Part shown: one piece after another, positions 27,595 through 39,038 of the stretch
Position numbering within the stretch: the stretch's first letter is position 1
How the letters are laid out: every line of letters starts with the position of its first letter
Origin: Pseudomonas viridiflava
GTDB lineage: Bacteria > Pseudomonadota > Gammaproteobacteria > Pseudomonadales > Pseudomonadaceae
Assembly (NCBI RefSeq): GCF_900602065.1
Contig: NZ_UWFN01000265.1
Coordinates: 310,001-374,000 of the forward strand
DNA length: 64,000 nt
Direction: 5' to 3'
Made by a program: the position numbers and the translations under genes
Notes under the pieces: generated by a model
What the model was told of the DNA's origin: nothing
Database searches by the model: none
Seen by the model: only the letters and a program-made list of their open reading frames with translations

Positions 27595-28191
27595 TTAGAT
27601 CACGGAGTGTTCAGGCGGGTGATGCAGGCTGATCTTGCTGTCATAAAGCACGTTGATCAACTCGACGATCATGATCGCAGTCAGCCCCCAGATTTTGAAT
27701 TCCCCGTAACGATAGCTGGGCACGTACCAACTACGTCCTTGATAGTCGATGCGGTGGGTATGCTCTCGGGTGTCCTGCCGAAAGAACTCCAGCGGCACGC
27801 TGAACACGGCGGCGATTTCAGCATCGTTGGGGCGATATTCGACGAAGTCGGGAATCAACCCCACATAGGGCGTGACTTTGATACCGTGCTTGGAGATCAA
27901 TGGGCTGAGCGGGCCGATCACTTCTACCAGCCCCGGCGGCAGACCGATCTCTTCCTCGGCTTCGCGCAGTGCAGTAAAAATCAGGTCACTGTCTTCAGGG
28001 TCACGTCGCCCACCCGGAAAGGCCACTTCACCACCATGGGTCGACAGCCCGCTGGCACGCAGAGTCAGAATCAACTCCGGCTCGTCACTACGGGTAATCG
28101 GCAGCAACACTGCAGCTTCGGGAAAAAGTCGATCCGTCTCAAATGTGCTCGGCGTATGACTGCTTACACGGCGAAGTAGCTCATCCAGCAT
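27595..28191 (-). CDS. nudL: NUDIX hydrolase, CoA pyrophosphatase type
   Basis: A 198-residue NUDIX enzyme of the UPF0035/NudL group that cleaves coenzyme A to 3',5'-ADP and phosphopantetheine. The group-specific motif LTLRASGLSTHGGEVAFPGG precedes a full NUDIX box: the glycine of FPGG, REAEEEIG with the metal-binding glutamates, and the hydrophobic end. It starts at 28191 and leads the small operon with the gamma-carbonic anhydrase gene 42 bases on. The exact substrate is inferred from the subfamily motif. Confidence 0.88.
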   Translation of the reverse strand: MLDELLRRVSSHTPSTFETDRLFPEAAVLLPITRSDEPELILTLRASGLSTHGGEVAFPGGRRDPEDSDLIFTALREAEEEIGLPPGLVEVIGPLSPLISKHGIKVTPYVGLIPDFVEYRPNDAEIAAVFSVPLEFFRQDTREHTHRIDYQGRSWYVPSYRYGEFKIWGLTAIMIVELINVLYDSKISLHHPPEHSVI

Positions 28192-28347
28192 GGGAAATCT
28201 CGATCTGTTGCCTACCCCGCATCATGCACCAAAGTGGCGAACCGCCCAAGCCCTTGTAGGACAATGTAAGCAAGACTAAAGCGCAGCTTGCCGATGACCC
28301 GCACCACGCGCCAAGATAGCGGCTGAATTCAGCAATCGACTCATTCC

Positions 28348-28899
28348 ATGAAATTCTGCAGCCAGTGCGCCAAACCGGTTATCCAGTGCATTCCTGAAGG
28401 CGATAGCCGCCTGCGTTATGTCTGCGAACATTGCAAAACCATTCACTACCAGAACCCCAATATCGTCGCGGGCTGCCTGGCGGTGTGGGAAGGCAAGGTA
28501 TTGCTGTGCCGTAGGGCTATCGAACCTCGCCTGGGGTTCTGGACCCTGCCGGCAGGCTTTATGGAAAACGGCGAAACCATGGAGCAGGCAGCACGCCGGG
28601 AAACGGATGAAGAAGCCTGCGCAACGCCGGGCGATCTCAGTCTGTACATGCTGGTAGACGTTGCGCACATTAATCAGGTGCATGTGTTCTTTCGGGGCGA
28701 GCTGGCTACACCAGACTTCGCCGCCGGAATCGAGAGCCTGGAAGTCCGCCTGTTCGACGAAGCCGACATACCGTGGTCAGAGCTGGCTTTCATGACGGTC
28801 CGCCGTACCCTAGAATGCTTTTTCGCGGATCGTCGCCAACAGGTTTACCCTGTGCGTAACGAGTCCCTGCCGCCATCGCGGCCCATTCAAGACTCTTAA
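28348..28899 (+). CDS. NUDIX hydrolase with N-terminal zinc ribbon
   Basis: A 183-residue protein with an N-terminal zinc ribbon (CSQC at 4-7 and CEHC at 26-29) followed by a NUDIX fold whose box GX5EX7REX2EE runs from G70 to E89. This architecture is typical of ADP-ribose/NADH-type pyrophosphatases, but the NudC-specific C-terminal motif is absent, so the substrate is open. It is divergent from the CoA-type NUDIX gene and followed after 44 bases by an L,D-transpeptidase. Confidence 0.9.
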   Translation: MKFCSQCAKPVIQCIPEGDSRLRYVCEHCKTIHYQNPNIVAGCLAVWEGKVLLCRRAIEPRLGFWTLPAGFMENGETMEQAARRETDEEACATPGDLSLYMLVDVAHINQVHVFFRGELATPDFAAGIESLEVRLFDEADIPWSELAFMTVRRTLECFFADRRQQVYPVRNESLPPSRPIQDS

Positions 28900-28943
28900 T
28901 CAGGCCAGCCCACAACAGGCGCCGCCTCAGGGATACCGTTTAG

Positions 28944-29507
28944 ATGCGTTGGTTGCTCGCTGCTTTGTGCTTGTCATTCATGCCGCTGTCTCAGGCCTCG
29001 TTTACTCAGACCATTGTTCCGAAGGGCAGCGAGCAGAAGATCGTTGGCGAAAAGGTCATCAACGTCGAGAACATCGCAGACAAGAAAATCGACAAAGTGC
29101 TGGTGCTCAAATCAGTCCGTCAGTTGCAACTGATCAGCGGTGGCGAGTCCCTGAAGACCTACCGTATTTCGCTGGGTAAACAACCCAAAGGCACCAAACT
29201 CAAGGAAGGCGACCAGCGCACACCCGAAGGTTTCTATTGGCTCGACTGGCGCAAGACCAGCACCAACTACAACTTGTCGATGCACATCTCCTACCCGAAT
29301 GCTGCGGACGCAGAGCGCTCAAAACGCGAAGGCGTGAAGCCGGGCAGCATGATCATGATTCATGGCACGCCAGTGGATGAGGAGTATCCGGAGTGGTACT
29401 TCCACACGCTGGACTGGACCAACGGCTGCATCGCGCTGAAGAACAACGACATGCGGGAAGTGTGGAGCCTGGTAAAAGACGGCACGATGATTGAGATCAG
29501 GCCTTAA
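28944..29507 (+). CDS. L,D-transpeptidase family protein (YkuD domain)
   Basis: A 187-residue periplasmic protein with a signal peptide (about 19 residues, cleavage near SQA-SFTQ) and a YkuD catalytic domain. The essential histidine is in MIMIHGTP (H140) and the nucleophile in TNGCIAL (C162). The usual serine-histidine-glycine-cysteine-isoleucine-arginine box of classical L,D-transpeptidases is altered here (TNGCIAL, no arginine), as in the YafK/DpaA-like and related branches, so the reaction could be transpeptidation, Lpp detachment or peptidoglycan trimming. The gene follows a NUDIX hydrolase; a REPIN follows. Confidence 0.85.
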   Translation: MRWLLAALCLSFMPLSQASFTQTIVPKGSEQKIVGEKVINVENIADKKIDKVLVLKSVRQLQLISGGESLKTYRISLGKQPKGTKLKEGDQRTPEGFYWLDWRKTSTNYNLSMHISYPNAADAERSKREGVKPGSMIMIHGTPVDEEYPEWYFHTLDWTNGCIALKNNDMREVWSLVKDGTMIEIRP

Positions 29508-29524
29508 AGAGAACGCTGGACTCC

Positions 29525-29596
29525 TGTAGGAGCTGCCGAAGGCTGCGATGGCGATGTATCAGATAAATCGCATCGCAGCCTTCGGCAGCTCCTACA
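29525..29596. repeat. REPIN, arm family A
   Basis: Arms TGTAGGAGCTGCCGAAGGC and its complement, as at 4388 and 26738. It fills the spacer between the convergent L,D-transpeptidase gene and the YqfO-like gene. Confidence 0.92.
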
Positions 29597-29602
29597 GAGG
29601 AA

Positions 29603-29914
29603 TTACAGATCCTCCAACCGCCAAACCTCGTAGGCTGGTGTCTCATAGGGGTGGCTCTGCTTGAGAGCCACCACTACTTGCTGAATCAACTCATCCGCTA
29701 CAACAAGCTCAACCTTCCATTCCTGCACCTGCTCGACCACGCCGCCCTGCCCGATAAATGGCTGACTGCCATCCAGCGGGCGGAACTGGCCGTGGCCAAG
29801 CACCTGCCATGAACACTGGTCATAAGCCCCGATTCGCCCTGCACCAGCGGCGAATACGGCACTTTTGACCTGATCTACATGGCTCGGCGGCACAAAGAAC
29901 GCGAGCTTGTACAT
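29603..29914 (-). CDS. YqfO-like (NIF3 middle-domain) protein
   Basis: A 103-residue protein matching the CutA-like inserted domain of NIF3/YqfO proteins as a stand-alone unit: MYKLAFFVPPSHVDQVKSA at the start, GAYDQCSWQVLGHGQFRP in the middle and HPYETPAYEVW at the end. Function is unknown. It follows purL after six bases on the same strand, so it is probably translated from the same transcript, though I see no mechanistic link to purine synthesis. Confidence 0.85.
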   Translation of the reverse strand: MYKLAFFVPPSHVDQVKSAVFAAGAGRIGAYDQCSWQVLGHGQFRPLDGSQPFIGQGGVVEQVQEWKVELVVADELIQQVVVALKQSHPYETPAYEVWRLEDL

Positions 29915-29920
29915 GACGTC

Positions 29921-32900
29921 TTAGTTAACCCAGGCACGTGCATTGCGGAACATGCGCATCCACGCACCGTCTTCGTTCCAGTCTTCTGGACGCCAGGAGT
30001 TCTGCACGGCACGGAATACACGTTCAGGGTGCGGCATCATGATAGTGACGCGACCGTCGCGAGTAGTCAGACCACCAATGCCGCGCGGCGAACCGTTCGG
30101 GTTGGCCGGGTAGGCTTCGGTGATCTTGCCGTGGTTGTCGACGAAACGTAGCGCGACCGTGCCGGAAACATCGGCAGCGACCAGCGCTTCATCACTGGAG
30201 AACTCAGCGTGACCTTCGCCGTGGGCGATGGCGATCGGCATGCGCGAACCGGCCATACCCTGCAGGAAGATCGACGGCGACTCCTGGATCTGCACCATCG
30301 CAACCCGGGCTTCGAACTGCTCGGAGCGGTTGCGCACGAAGTGTGGCCACAGCTCGCTGCCCGGAATCAACTCGTGCAGGTTGGACAACATCTGACAACC
30401 ATTGCACACACCGAGAGTGAAGCTGTCCTGACGCTCGAAGAAGCCCTGGAACGCATCACGCGCTCGGCTATTGAACAGCGCCGACTTGGCCCAGCCTTCA
30501 CCAGCGCCCAGCACGTCGCCGTACGAGAAGCCACCGCAAGCAACCATCCCTTTGAAATCGTTCAGATCGACACGACCGGCGAGGATATCGCTCATGTGAA
30601 CGTCAATCGCGTTGAAACCGGCGCGGTCGAAAGCAGCTGCCATTTCGACCTGACCGTTGACGCCCTGCTCACGCAGTACAGCGACTTGTGGACGCACGCC
30701 AGTCTTGATGTACGGCGCCGCAATGTCTTCGTTGACGTCGAAGCCCAGCTTGACGGTCAGGCCTGGATTATCTTCTTCCAACAGCGCGTCGAACTCTTGA
30801 TCGGCACACTCGGCGTTATCACGCAGACGCTGGATCTGGTAGCTGGTTTCAGCCCACTGACGCTGCAGCAGACGACGCTGGCCGCCAAACACTGGCTCGC
30901 CATTGAAGCTGATGGAAACTTCGTCGTTGTTGACCGGCTGACCAATTACGGCAACGCAATCTTCCAGACCCGCAGCGCTGAACTGGGCCAGTACATCCGG
31001 AGTGGCATCCTGGCGAACCTGAATCACCGCACCCAGCTCTTCGTTGAACAGGATTGCTGCCAGTTCGGCTGGCGTCTCAGCCAGACCGTCCATGTGCAGG
31101 TCCAGACCACAATGACCAGCGAAAGCCATTTCCAGCGTCGTAACCAACAGACCGCCATCGGAACGGTCATGGTAAGCCAGCAGATGGCCGTCAGCGTTCA
31201 GACCTTGAATGACAGCGAAGAACGCCTTGAGGTCTTCCGAGTCATCGACGTCCGGTGCAACACGACCGAGCTTGCCGTAAACCTGAGCCAGGATAGAAGC
31301 ACCCATACGGTTCTGGCCACGACCCAGATCGATCAGGATCAGGTCGGTGACGCCCTTGTCCATACGCAGCTCTGGAGTCAGGGTCTTGCGAATGTCAGTC
31401 ACCGGCGCAAAGCCGGTCACGATCAGCGACAGCGGCGACGTTACGCTCTTCTCGACGCCTTCATCGCTCCAGCGGGTTTTCATGGACATTGAGTCCTTGC
31501 CCACCGGAATGGTGATACCCAGTGCAGGGCAAAGCTCCATACCCACAGCCTTGACCGTGTCGTACAGACGAGCGTCTTCACCTGGGTGACCGGCAGCGGA
31601 CATCCAGTTGGCGGACATCTTGATATCGGAAAGCTTTTCGATGCGCGAGGCAGCGATGTTGGTCAGCGTCTCGCCGATGGCCATACGGCCTGAAGCAGGA
31701 GCGTCCAGCAGTGCCAGCGGAGTACGCTCGCCCATCGCCATGGCTTCACCGGTATTGACGTCGAAGCTGGTTGCGGTCACGGCGACGTCAGCCACCGGCA
31801 CCTGCCAAGGGCCTACCATCTGATCACGAGCGACCAGACCGGTAATGCTGCGGTCACCAATGGTGATCAGGAAGCTTTTGCTGGCTACGGCCGGATGGTG
31901 CAGAACGCGCTGTACGCTTTCTTCGATGTCGAGCACGCTCGGGTCAAAGTCGTCGCCCAGTTCGTTTTCACGATCAGCACTGCGGTGCATGCGCGGAGCC
32001 TTGCCCAGCAGGACTTCGAGCGGCATATCAACCGGGTTGTTGCCGAAATGGCTGTCGGTCACGGTCAACTGTGGCTCGGCAGTCGCCTCACCCACTACCG
32101 CGAACGGGCAGCGCTCACGTTCGCAAATAGCCTTGAAACGCTCGAAGTCTTCGGCGCCCACAGCCATCACGTAACGTTCCTGGGATTCGTTGCTCCAGAT
32201 TTCCAGCGGGGCCATGCCCGGCTCGTCGTTTGGCACATTACGCAATTCGAAACGACCACCACGGCCGCCGTCATTGACCAGTTCCGGGAAGGCGTTGGAC
32301 AAACCACCCGCGCCTACGTCGTGAATGAAGCTGATCGGGTTCTTGTCACCCAGCTGCCAGCAACGGTCGATGACTTCCTGACAACGACGCTCCATTTCAG
32401 GGTTTTCACGCTGAACCGAAGCAAAATCCAGATCCGCCGAGCTGGTACCGGTGGCCATCGAAGAAGCCGCGCCGCCGCCCAGACCGATCAACATCGCCGG
32501 GCCGCCGAGTACGATCAGCTTGGAGCCAACGGTGATTTCGCCTTTCTGTACGTGTTCGGCACGGATGTTACCCATACCGCCGGCGAGCATGATCGGCTTG
32601 TGGTAACCGCGAACTTCATCACCGTGCGGCGTGCTGATGGATTGCTCGAAGGTACGGAAATAACCGGTCAGTGCCGGGCGGCCGAATTCGTTGTTGAACG
32701 CTGCGCCACCCAATGGGCCTTCAAGCATGATATCCAGCGCAGTCACGATGCGCTCAGGCTTGCCGTAGTTCACTTCCCACGGTTGTTCGAAGCCTGGAAT
32801 CTGCAGGTTGGAAACGGTGAAACCGGTCAGGCCAGCTTTAGGCTTGGCACCGCGACCGGTTGCGCCTTCGTCGCGAATCTCGCCACCCGAACCAGTCGAT

Positions 32901-33817
32901 GCGCCCGGGAACGGGGCAATCGCAGTCGGGTGGTTGTGAGTCTCAACCTTCATCAGAATGTGCACTGGCTCCTGTACCGCACCGTACTGGCGGGTTTCAG
33001 GGTCCGGGAAGAAACGCCCTGCCACACTGCCGACGATCACCGAAGCGTTGTCCTTATAAGCAGACAGGACGCCTTCGCTGTGCATCTGGTAAGTGTTCTT
33101 GATCATGCCGAACAGGCTTTTTTCCTGGCTCTCGCCGTCGATATCCCAACTGGCGTTGAAGATCTTGTGACGGCAGTGCTCGGAGTTCGCCTGGGCAAAC
33201 ATCATCAGTTCGATGTCGTGAGGGTTGCGCCCCAGACCATTGAAGCTGGTGACCAGATAATCGATTTCGTCTTCAGCCAGCGCCAGACCGAGGTCGACGT
33301 TGGCTTTTTCCAGTGCAGCACGACCGCCACCCAGCACATCAATCGCAGTCAGCGGCTTGGGCTCGGCGTGAGTGAACAGGCCTTCGGCTTCCTGAACGGA
33401 ACCCAGCACCATTTGTGTCATGCGGTCATGCAGGCAGCCGGCAATGATCTGGGCTTCAGCTTCGTTGAACTGGCCTTCTACATAGAAGGTAATACCGCGT
33501 TCAATGCGCTGAACTTTGGCCAGACCGCAGTTACGGGCGATATCGCTGGCTTTGCTGGACCATGGCGAAATAGTGCCGAAACGTGGCAACACCAGGAACA
33601 ACCGGCCGGTCGGCTCTTGAACCGGCACACTCGGGCCGTATTTCAAGATGCGAACGAGAACTTCCTGTTCCTCGCCAGTCAGATCGCCAGCGACTTCGGC
33701 AAAGTGGGCAAATTCGGCATACAAGCCACTGACAGCTGAAACTTTCTGTTTCAGTTGTTCCAGTAATTTGCTGTGGCGAAAGGCAGAAAGGGCAGGAGCA
33801 CCGCGCAGGATCAACAT
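29921..33817 (-). CDS. purL: Phosphoribosylformylglycinamidine synthase (large, single-chain)
   Basis: Fourth step of purine synthesis, converting FGAR to FGAM with ATP and glutamine. The 1298-residue form unites the synthetase half and a C-terminal class-I glutamine amidotransferase, as in other gammaproteobacteria. Visible features: N-terminal FGAM domain, an acidic-glycine segment [16 protein letters not shown], the auxiliary nucleotide region, and in the amidotransferase [15 protein letters not shown], the nucleophile in GVCNGCQML and the PHPERV histidine/glutamate pair. I chose the ATG at 33817 ([10 protein letters not shown]), the family N terminus, over the open frame to 33862. A YqfO-like gene follows after six bases. 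Confidence 0.97.
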   Translation of the reverse strand: MLILRGAPALSAFRHSKLLEQLKQKVSAVSGLYAEFAHFAEVAGDLTGEEQEVLVRILKYGPSVPVQEPTGRLFLVLPRFGTISPWSSKASDIARNCGLAKVQRIERGITFYVEGQFNEAEAQIIAGCLHDRMTQMVLGSVQEAEGLFTHAEPKPLTAIDVLGGGRAALEKANVDLGLALAEDEIDYLVTSFNGLGRNPHDIELMMFAQANSEHCRHKIFNASWDIDGESQEKSLFGMIKNTYQMHSEGVLSAYKDNASVIVGSVAGRFFPDPETRQYGAVQEPVHILMKVETHNHPTAIAPFPGASTGSGGEIRDEGATGRGAKPKAGLTGFTVSNLQIPGFEQPWEVNYGKPERIVTALDIMLEGPLGGAAFNNEFGRPALTGYFRTFEQSISTPHGDEVRGYHKPIMLAGGMGNIRAEHVQKGEITVGSKLIVLGGPAMLIGLGGGAASSMATGTSSADLDFASVQRENPEMERRCQEVIDRCWQLGDKNPISFIHDVGAGGLSNAFPELVNDGGRGGRFELRNVPNDEPGMAPLEIWSNESQERYVMAVGAEDFERFKAICERERCPFAVVGEATAEPQLTVTDSHFGNNPVDMPLEVLLGKAPRMHRSADRENELGDDFDPSVLDIEESVQRVLHHPAVASKSFLITIGDRSITGLVARDQMVGPWQVPVADVAVTATSFDVNTGEAMAMGERTPLALLDAPASGRMAIGETLTNIAASRIEKLSDIKMSANWMSAAGHPGEDARLYDTVKAVGMELCPALGITIPVGKDSMSMKTRWSDEGVEKSVTSPLSLIVTGFAPVTDIRKTLTPELRMDKGVTDLILIDLGRGQNRMGASILAQVYGKLGRVAPDVDDSEDLKAFFAVIQGLNADGHLLAYHDRSDGGLLVTTLEMAFAGHCGLDLHMDGLAETPAELAAILFNEELGAVIQVRQDATPDVLAQFSAAGLEDCVAVIGQPVNNDEVSISFNGEPVFGGQRRLLQRQWAETSYQIQRLRDNAECADQEFDALLEEDNPGLTVKLGFDVNEDIAAPYIKTGVRPQVAVLREQGVNGQVEMAAAFDRAGFNAIDVHMSDILAGRVDLNDFKGMVACGGFSYGDVLGAGEGWAKSALFNSRARDAFQGFFERQDSFTLGVCNGCQMLSNLHELIPGSELWPHFVRNRSEQFEARVAMVQIQESPSIFLQGMAGSRMPIAIAHGEGHAEFSSDEALVAADVSGTVALRFVDNHGKITEAYPANPNGSPRGIGGLTTRDGRVTIMMPHPERVFRAVQNSWRPEDWNEDGAWMRMFRNARAWVN

Positions 33818-33956
33818 CTTCGGGACAGCCTCGGGAAGGGGGTGTGCTTTGAGGCCGTGCATTCTAGCCTAAACGTACTGTTTGAGCACCCAAAACGGCC
33901 AGATTGACAGTGCCCGAATATCGGCAGCCCGAGTTGCCCCCCAAGTTACCCATTAG

Positions 33957-35492
<1,536 letters not shown>

Positions 35493-35527
35493 AAGACTTC
35501 CTCGCTTAGCCGAATTGAAATACGGTC

Positions 35528-35620
35528 CCTGTGGGAGCGGTGCTTGCCCGCGATAAGGCTTAACACGGTTCGCTTTAGATCGAGTCCGGCCTTATCGCGG
35601 GCAAGCACCGCTCCCACAGG
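35528..35620. repeat. REPIN, arm family C variant (GTGGGAGCGGTGCTTGCCC)
   Basis: Arms CCTGTGGGAGCGGTGCTTGC and GCAAGCACCGCTCCCACAGG are perfectly inverted and extend further into GCGATAAGG/CCTTATCGC. It fills the convergent spacer between mltF and tadA. Confidence 0.92.
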
Positions 35621-35650
35621 GGGTCTCATTTCAAATCAAGCAGCTCAGCG

Positions 35651-36133
35651 TTAGCCCTTCGCCCGTCGCATCCTGAAAAACTCGCTCAACATCGTGCCGC
35701 ACTCCTCACCCAGCACCCCGCCTTCAAACAAAACACGATGGTTGAGAAAGCCCTGAGTGAAAAACTGCCCCTGGCTCTGAACAATGCCAGCCTTGGGTTC
35801 AAGTGCGCCGTAGACCACGCGTGCAATACGCGAATGGACGATCAGCCCCGCGCACATGCTGCACGGCTCTAACGTGACGTACAGCGTGCTGCCCGGCAGC
35901 CGGTAATTGCTGACCGCCTGCGCCGCAGCACGTATAGCGACCATCTCCGCATGAGCGCTGGGATCACTGCCACTGATAGGGCAATTGAAGCCTCGACCGA
36001 TGATCTCGCCATTCTGTACCAGCACCGCGCCCACGGGTACTTCACCCAGCGCAGCCCCTTGAGCCGCCAGTGACAACGCTTCGCGCATGAAGTCCTGATC
36101 GCGACTGCGATCAATGATTTGCGGCTGCCGCAT
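35651..36133 (-). CDS. tadA: tRNA-specific adenosine deaminase TadA
   Basis: Deaminates A34 of tRNA-Arg(ACG) to inosine, needed to read CGN codons. The 160-residue zinc enzyme has the HAE motif in SAHAEMVAIRAA (H61 ligand, E63 proton shuttle) and PCSMC (C91, C94 ligands). The chosen ATG at 36133 shares its A with the stop codon of the multicopper oxidase gene upstream (TGATG), so translation is coupled to that gene. A TTG one codon earlier is possible but less likely. Length is normal for the family. Confidence 0.95.
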   Translation of the reverse strand: MRQPQIIDRSRDQDFMREALSLAAQGAALGEVPVGAVLVQNGEIIGRGFNCPISGSDPSAHAEMVAIRAAAQAVSNYRLPGSTLYVTLEPCSMCAGLIVHSRIARVVYGALEPKAGIVQSQGQFFTQGFLNHRVLFEGGVLGEECGTMLSEFFRMRRAKG

Positions 36134-37506
36134 CAAGAAACCTCTATTGCTGCCATAAGTCCGGTTTCCATGTGATCAATCACATGGCAGTGGAACATCC
36201 ACACGCCGGGATTATCCGCCACCAGCGCCACACGTGCGCGCTCGTTTCTGCCCAACAGGAACGTATCGGTGAAATACGGAATAATCTTCCTGCGATCCGA
36301 CGCCAGCACCTTGAAGCTCATCCCATGCAAGTGAATCGGGTGCTGATACTGGGTCATGTTCTTGAGCTCAAAGATGTAGCTCTTGCCCAATACCAGTTTC
36401 GCGATAGGCCGGTCGGCGCAGGTCTTGTCGGTGATATCCCAGGCCTCGCCATTGATCTGCCACAGACTTGGCGGCTTGCCGTTATCGACATTGACGGAGA
36501 CCGATCCGACCCATTCAAAGTTGAAGTTAAGCTTTTCGGCATTTTCAATGTCCGGCTCGGCAATCGGATTGGCTGGCAGCTCCGGCGGCCATTCGCCTGG
36601 CGCATCATTATTGGCGACCGAACGGAAAGTACCCAAGCGCACCGGGCCATTTCGAAATGACAACTCTTCACCTGCAGGCGGCGCTTTGATCGCGAGACAC
36701 AGGCGCATACCCGGTCCCAACCAATAATCCTTGCCCAACGGCCGAGGCTTGATCGGATTGCCGTCCAGCGCATAAATCTGTGCCTCGGCTCCCGGCAGAT
36801 TGAGACGGTAGGTCACGGTGTTATCAAGGTTGAGAATTCGCACCCGAGTGATCTGCCCGGCAGGCAACTCGATAACGCCCTGAGGGATACCATTGATAGT
36901 AGAGAGACGCCCCGCCGTCCCTTCACGAGCAGCCTCGCGAATCACGCTGAACTCAGTGAATGCGCCCTCTTCGTCCACATGCCAGCTTTTCAGACTGACC
37001 GTGCGCTCATGTTTGAAGCCAGTGGGCTCGCGCTCTTCAATGATCAGCGGCCCGACCAGGCCGCGCCCCAGCTCTTCGCTGCTGCTGACATGCGGGTGAT
37101 ACCAGTAGCTGCCTGCATCCGGCACCAGAAACTTGTAATCGAAATACTCGCCCGGCTTGACGGGTAGCTGCGACACATAGGGCACGCCATCCATTTCCAG
37201 CGGCAAGCGAATGCCATGCCAGTGGATCGTGGTTTCAACCGGCAGATGATTGATAAAGCGCAAGCGCAGCCACTCGCCCTGTCGCACCCGCAACTCGGTC
37301 CCGGGCGCAGATCCGCCAAACGCCCACGCCGGCGTTTGATGCCCCGCGACCAGTTCGACGTCCAGCGGCGCGGCGATCAGCTCGAAATCATGCCCCTCAC
37401 CCGGCCCACGACGGCCCAGCCAATACCGGGAAGCACCGCCCGCGCCCAGCCCCACCGCAGCAAGACCGACAAGGCCTCCGAGTATTTGTCGACGGGTAAA
37501 AGACAT
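36133..37506 (-). CDS. Tat-exported multicopper oxidase (laccase-like)
   Basis: A 457-residue periplasmic multicopper oxidase that would couple substrate oxidation to reduction of oxygen to water. The N terminus MSFTRRQILGG is a twin-arginine signal followed by a hydrophobic core. All copper-site motifs are present: HWHG (95-98), HPH (137-139), HPIHLH (389-394) and HCHVIDHMETGLM (439-451, including the type-1 cysteine C440, H445 and M450). Length and spacing match laccase- and CueO-like enzymes, but no methionine-rich CueO insert is visible, so a copper-efflux role is not supported. Start at 37506 chosen for the signal peptide. The stop overlaps tadA. Confidence 0.9.
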   Translation of the reverse strand: MSFTRRQILGGLVGLAAVGLGAGGASRYWLGRRGPGEGHDFELIAAPLDVELVAGHQTPAWAFGGSAPGTELRVRQGEWLRLRFINHLPVETTIHWHGIRLPLEMDGVPYVSQLPVKPGEYFDYKFLVPDAGSYWYHPHVSSSEELGRGLVGPLIIEEREPTGFKHERTVSLKSWHVDEEGAFTEFSVIREAAREGTAGRLSTINGIPQGVIELPAGQITRVRILNLDNTVTYRLNLPGAEAQIYALDGNPIKPRPLGKDYWLGPGMRLCLAIKAPPAGEELSFRNGPVRLGTFRSVANNDAPGEWPPELPANPIAEPDIENAEKLNFNFEWVGSVSVNVDNGKPPSLWQINGEAWDITDKTCADRPIAKLVLGKSYIFELKNMTQYQHPIHLHGMSFKVLASDRRKIIPYFTDTFLLGRNERARVALVADNPGVWMFHCHVIDHMETGLMAAIEVS

Positions 37507-37850
37507 AAACGCGAACACCTCAAAAACCAGACACGAGTCGCATCCGAGAGTCGATGCGAGGGGCGAATACGATACACCTGCATTTCCAAAATCAAAACAC
37601 CGAACCTGTTGGAGCGGCGGCCCATGCAGAAGTCGTCCCGGTTTCCGAGCCACCGCGCTGTCGCGCAGCAAACAGAGAACCAGTTTGACCGGCTTTAGCC
37701 GGGAAGGCGGCATTCCCGACGACAATGATGTGACGGATGTACCGACCTCTTCCCGAATAAATTCGGTCCCACAGGATTTGCGTAAACTCAGAACGTTACG
37801 TGTTGTGTTTCGATGGGAGCTAATTTGTTGGCTGTACAGGTCAATTGCTC
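37507..37850. other. Intergenic stretch upstream of the multicopper oxidase
   Basis: No gene is supported here. It holds degenerate inverted repeats of the intergenic type: CCGGCTTTAGCCGG near 37689 and a solitary REP-like half TCCCGAATAAATTCGG near 37751, followed by TCCCACAGG. The part near 37560 must carry the oxidase promoter, but I see no convincing hexamers. Confidence 0.5.
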
Positions 37851-37856
37851 ACAATA

Positions 37857-37897
37857 AAAAAGCCGGTGCGCCTGCTGCTAGACGACACCGGCTTTTC
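37857..37897 (-). terminator. Intrinsic terminator of the minus-strand unknown gene
   Basis: AGCCGGTG (37861-37868) and CACCGGCT (37886-37893) form a stem with an A tract on one side and T tract on the other. On the minus strand it ends in CTTTTTTATTG, about 100 bases past the stop of the gene at 38000. Confidence 0.85.
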
Positions 37898-37999
37898 TAT
37901 CTATTCCACTCACTCAAACAACAGCGAACCCCTGATCGATCAGCTCGCGTCGGCATCTTTTTTCTGGAACACCAGTTTTGTGCCAGATATCTGCTGCTA

Positions 38000-38728
38000 T
38001 CAGATTTTAGGCTTCACACCTTTGGCTTGCTCATCCGAAAGCTTTTTCGCACGCTCAGTTTCTGCCTGAGCATCACGCGCGGCCAGCTCGTCAAACATTG
38101 TTTTGGCGTCGATAAGGGAGACGGTGTAATAGGGCACCATGCCGTCAGGCTGTTCCGTCGTTGATACGACAATCAACTTCCCGCATGTCGGACTGAACGA
38201 CTCAGGTGCACCCACTGTTACGCCGGGAAGATTGCTACCGCCCCGCATCATGCTATCGCAAGGCCCCGCTGTACCAGGACCGAAGTACTGTTTCCCTTCG
38301 CGGTCGAATTGCCAGACAAAACCGTAGCCCAAGCCGGGGGAGGAAGGCTTACCAAATTTTTCCGTCAATGAAGCCTCAAGCGTATCGGTCTTGATGCGCG
38401 CACCCTGCTCAAGACGCTGAACGCGAGCGATGAACCAAACCTTGCCTGAGTCAGTTTGAAGTGCTGCAAACTCGTCAGAAGGACGTTTCACGCTACCCAC
38501 ACCTGCCTCAGGTATCAGGTCCGGACTCACCGCTGTTACCCCTCCCTCATTGCCGTTTCTCAACATGAGCGGAGAAAGCTTCAAGTCGGGGTTTGCCTTG
38601 GCGATGGCTTCTTTGGCATCAGCTAACGAGGAACCAAGCGTCACGCCCGAAATATCGTCTGCTGCCATGGCGGTCAGGCAGGTAAGCGTGGCGAGAGAAG
38701 CGGCGACAACAGAAAGGTAAGAGCGCAT
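38000..38728 (-). CDS. Secreted protein of unknown function
   Basis: A 242-residue protein that I do not recognise. A clear signal peptide (MRSYLSVVAASLATLTCLTA, cleavage near AMAA-DD) sends it to the periplasm. The mature part begins with DDISGVTLGSSLADAKEA, a pattern seen in small periplasmic proteins whose N-terminal repeat precedes a beta-rich domain. Two cysteines (PCDSM and TCGKL, about 30 residues apart) could form a disulfide. The C-terminal 35 residues are charged and probably helical. It stands alone between the oxidase and guaA with its own terminator. Confidence 0.75.
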   Translation of the reverse strand: MRSYLSVVAASLATLTCLTAMAADDISGVTLGSSLADAKEAIAKANPDLKLSPLMLRNGNEGGVTAVSPDLIPEAGVGSVKRPSDEFAALQTDSGKVWFIARVQRLEQGARIKTDTLEASLTEKFGKPSSPGLGYGFVWQFDREGKQYFGPGTAGPCDSMMRGGSNLPGVTVGAPESFSPTCGKLIVVSTTEQPDGMVPYYTVSLIDAKTMFDELAARDAQAETERAKKLSDEQAKGVKPKI

Positions 38729-38990
38729 AAAGACGGGTCCCTGATAAGAGCATCATTTCCATAGAGCATGCGGCCGGCTTTTGCGGCTGGTCGTTCACTG
38801 CCCGATTAATAGGTGAGAATTTTCTTGTGTACGCATGAAGCCGCAGGTTGGACCACTGCGATTAGTGAAAGGTGCGTTGACGCATAATGACTTGCAGTGT
38901 TTATGTGATGAATATCTCAAAATATAAGCACGCGACTTTTCGATTTTCTGGCGGGCTCTTCTATAGCAAGAGTTAGCCGTTATCGCAGGC
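38729..38990. other. AT-rich spacer between guaA terminator and unknown gene
   Basis: About 260 bases with lower GC than the surroundings (for example TTTATGTGATGAATATCTC). No ORF here has coding character, and no tRNA or hairpin cluster is seen. It should contain the promoter of the minus-strand unknown gene. Confidence 0.4.
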
Positions 38991-38992
38991 AT

Positions 38993-39019
38993 AAAAAAAC
39001 CGGCCGAAGCCGGTTTTTT
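38993..39019 (-). terminator. Intrinsic terminator of guaA
   Basis: AAAAAACCGGC CGAA GCCGGTTTTTT is a perfect stem with a stable tetraloop, 20 bases past the guaA stop codon. Confidence 0.93.
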
Positions 39020-39038
39020 CATGCTGCGCTGTAGGGGA

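Noticed and set aside
31895..33739. Long open frame antisense to purL (614 codons)
   Set aside because: It lies wholly opposite a clear, conserved gene. Its protein has no recognisable motif and has the arginine, valine and histidine bias typical of antisense frames in this base composition.
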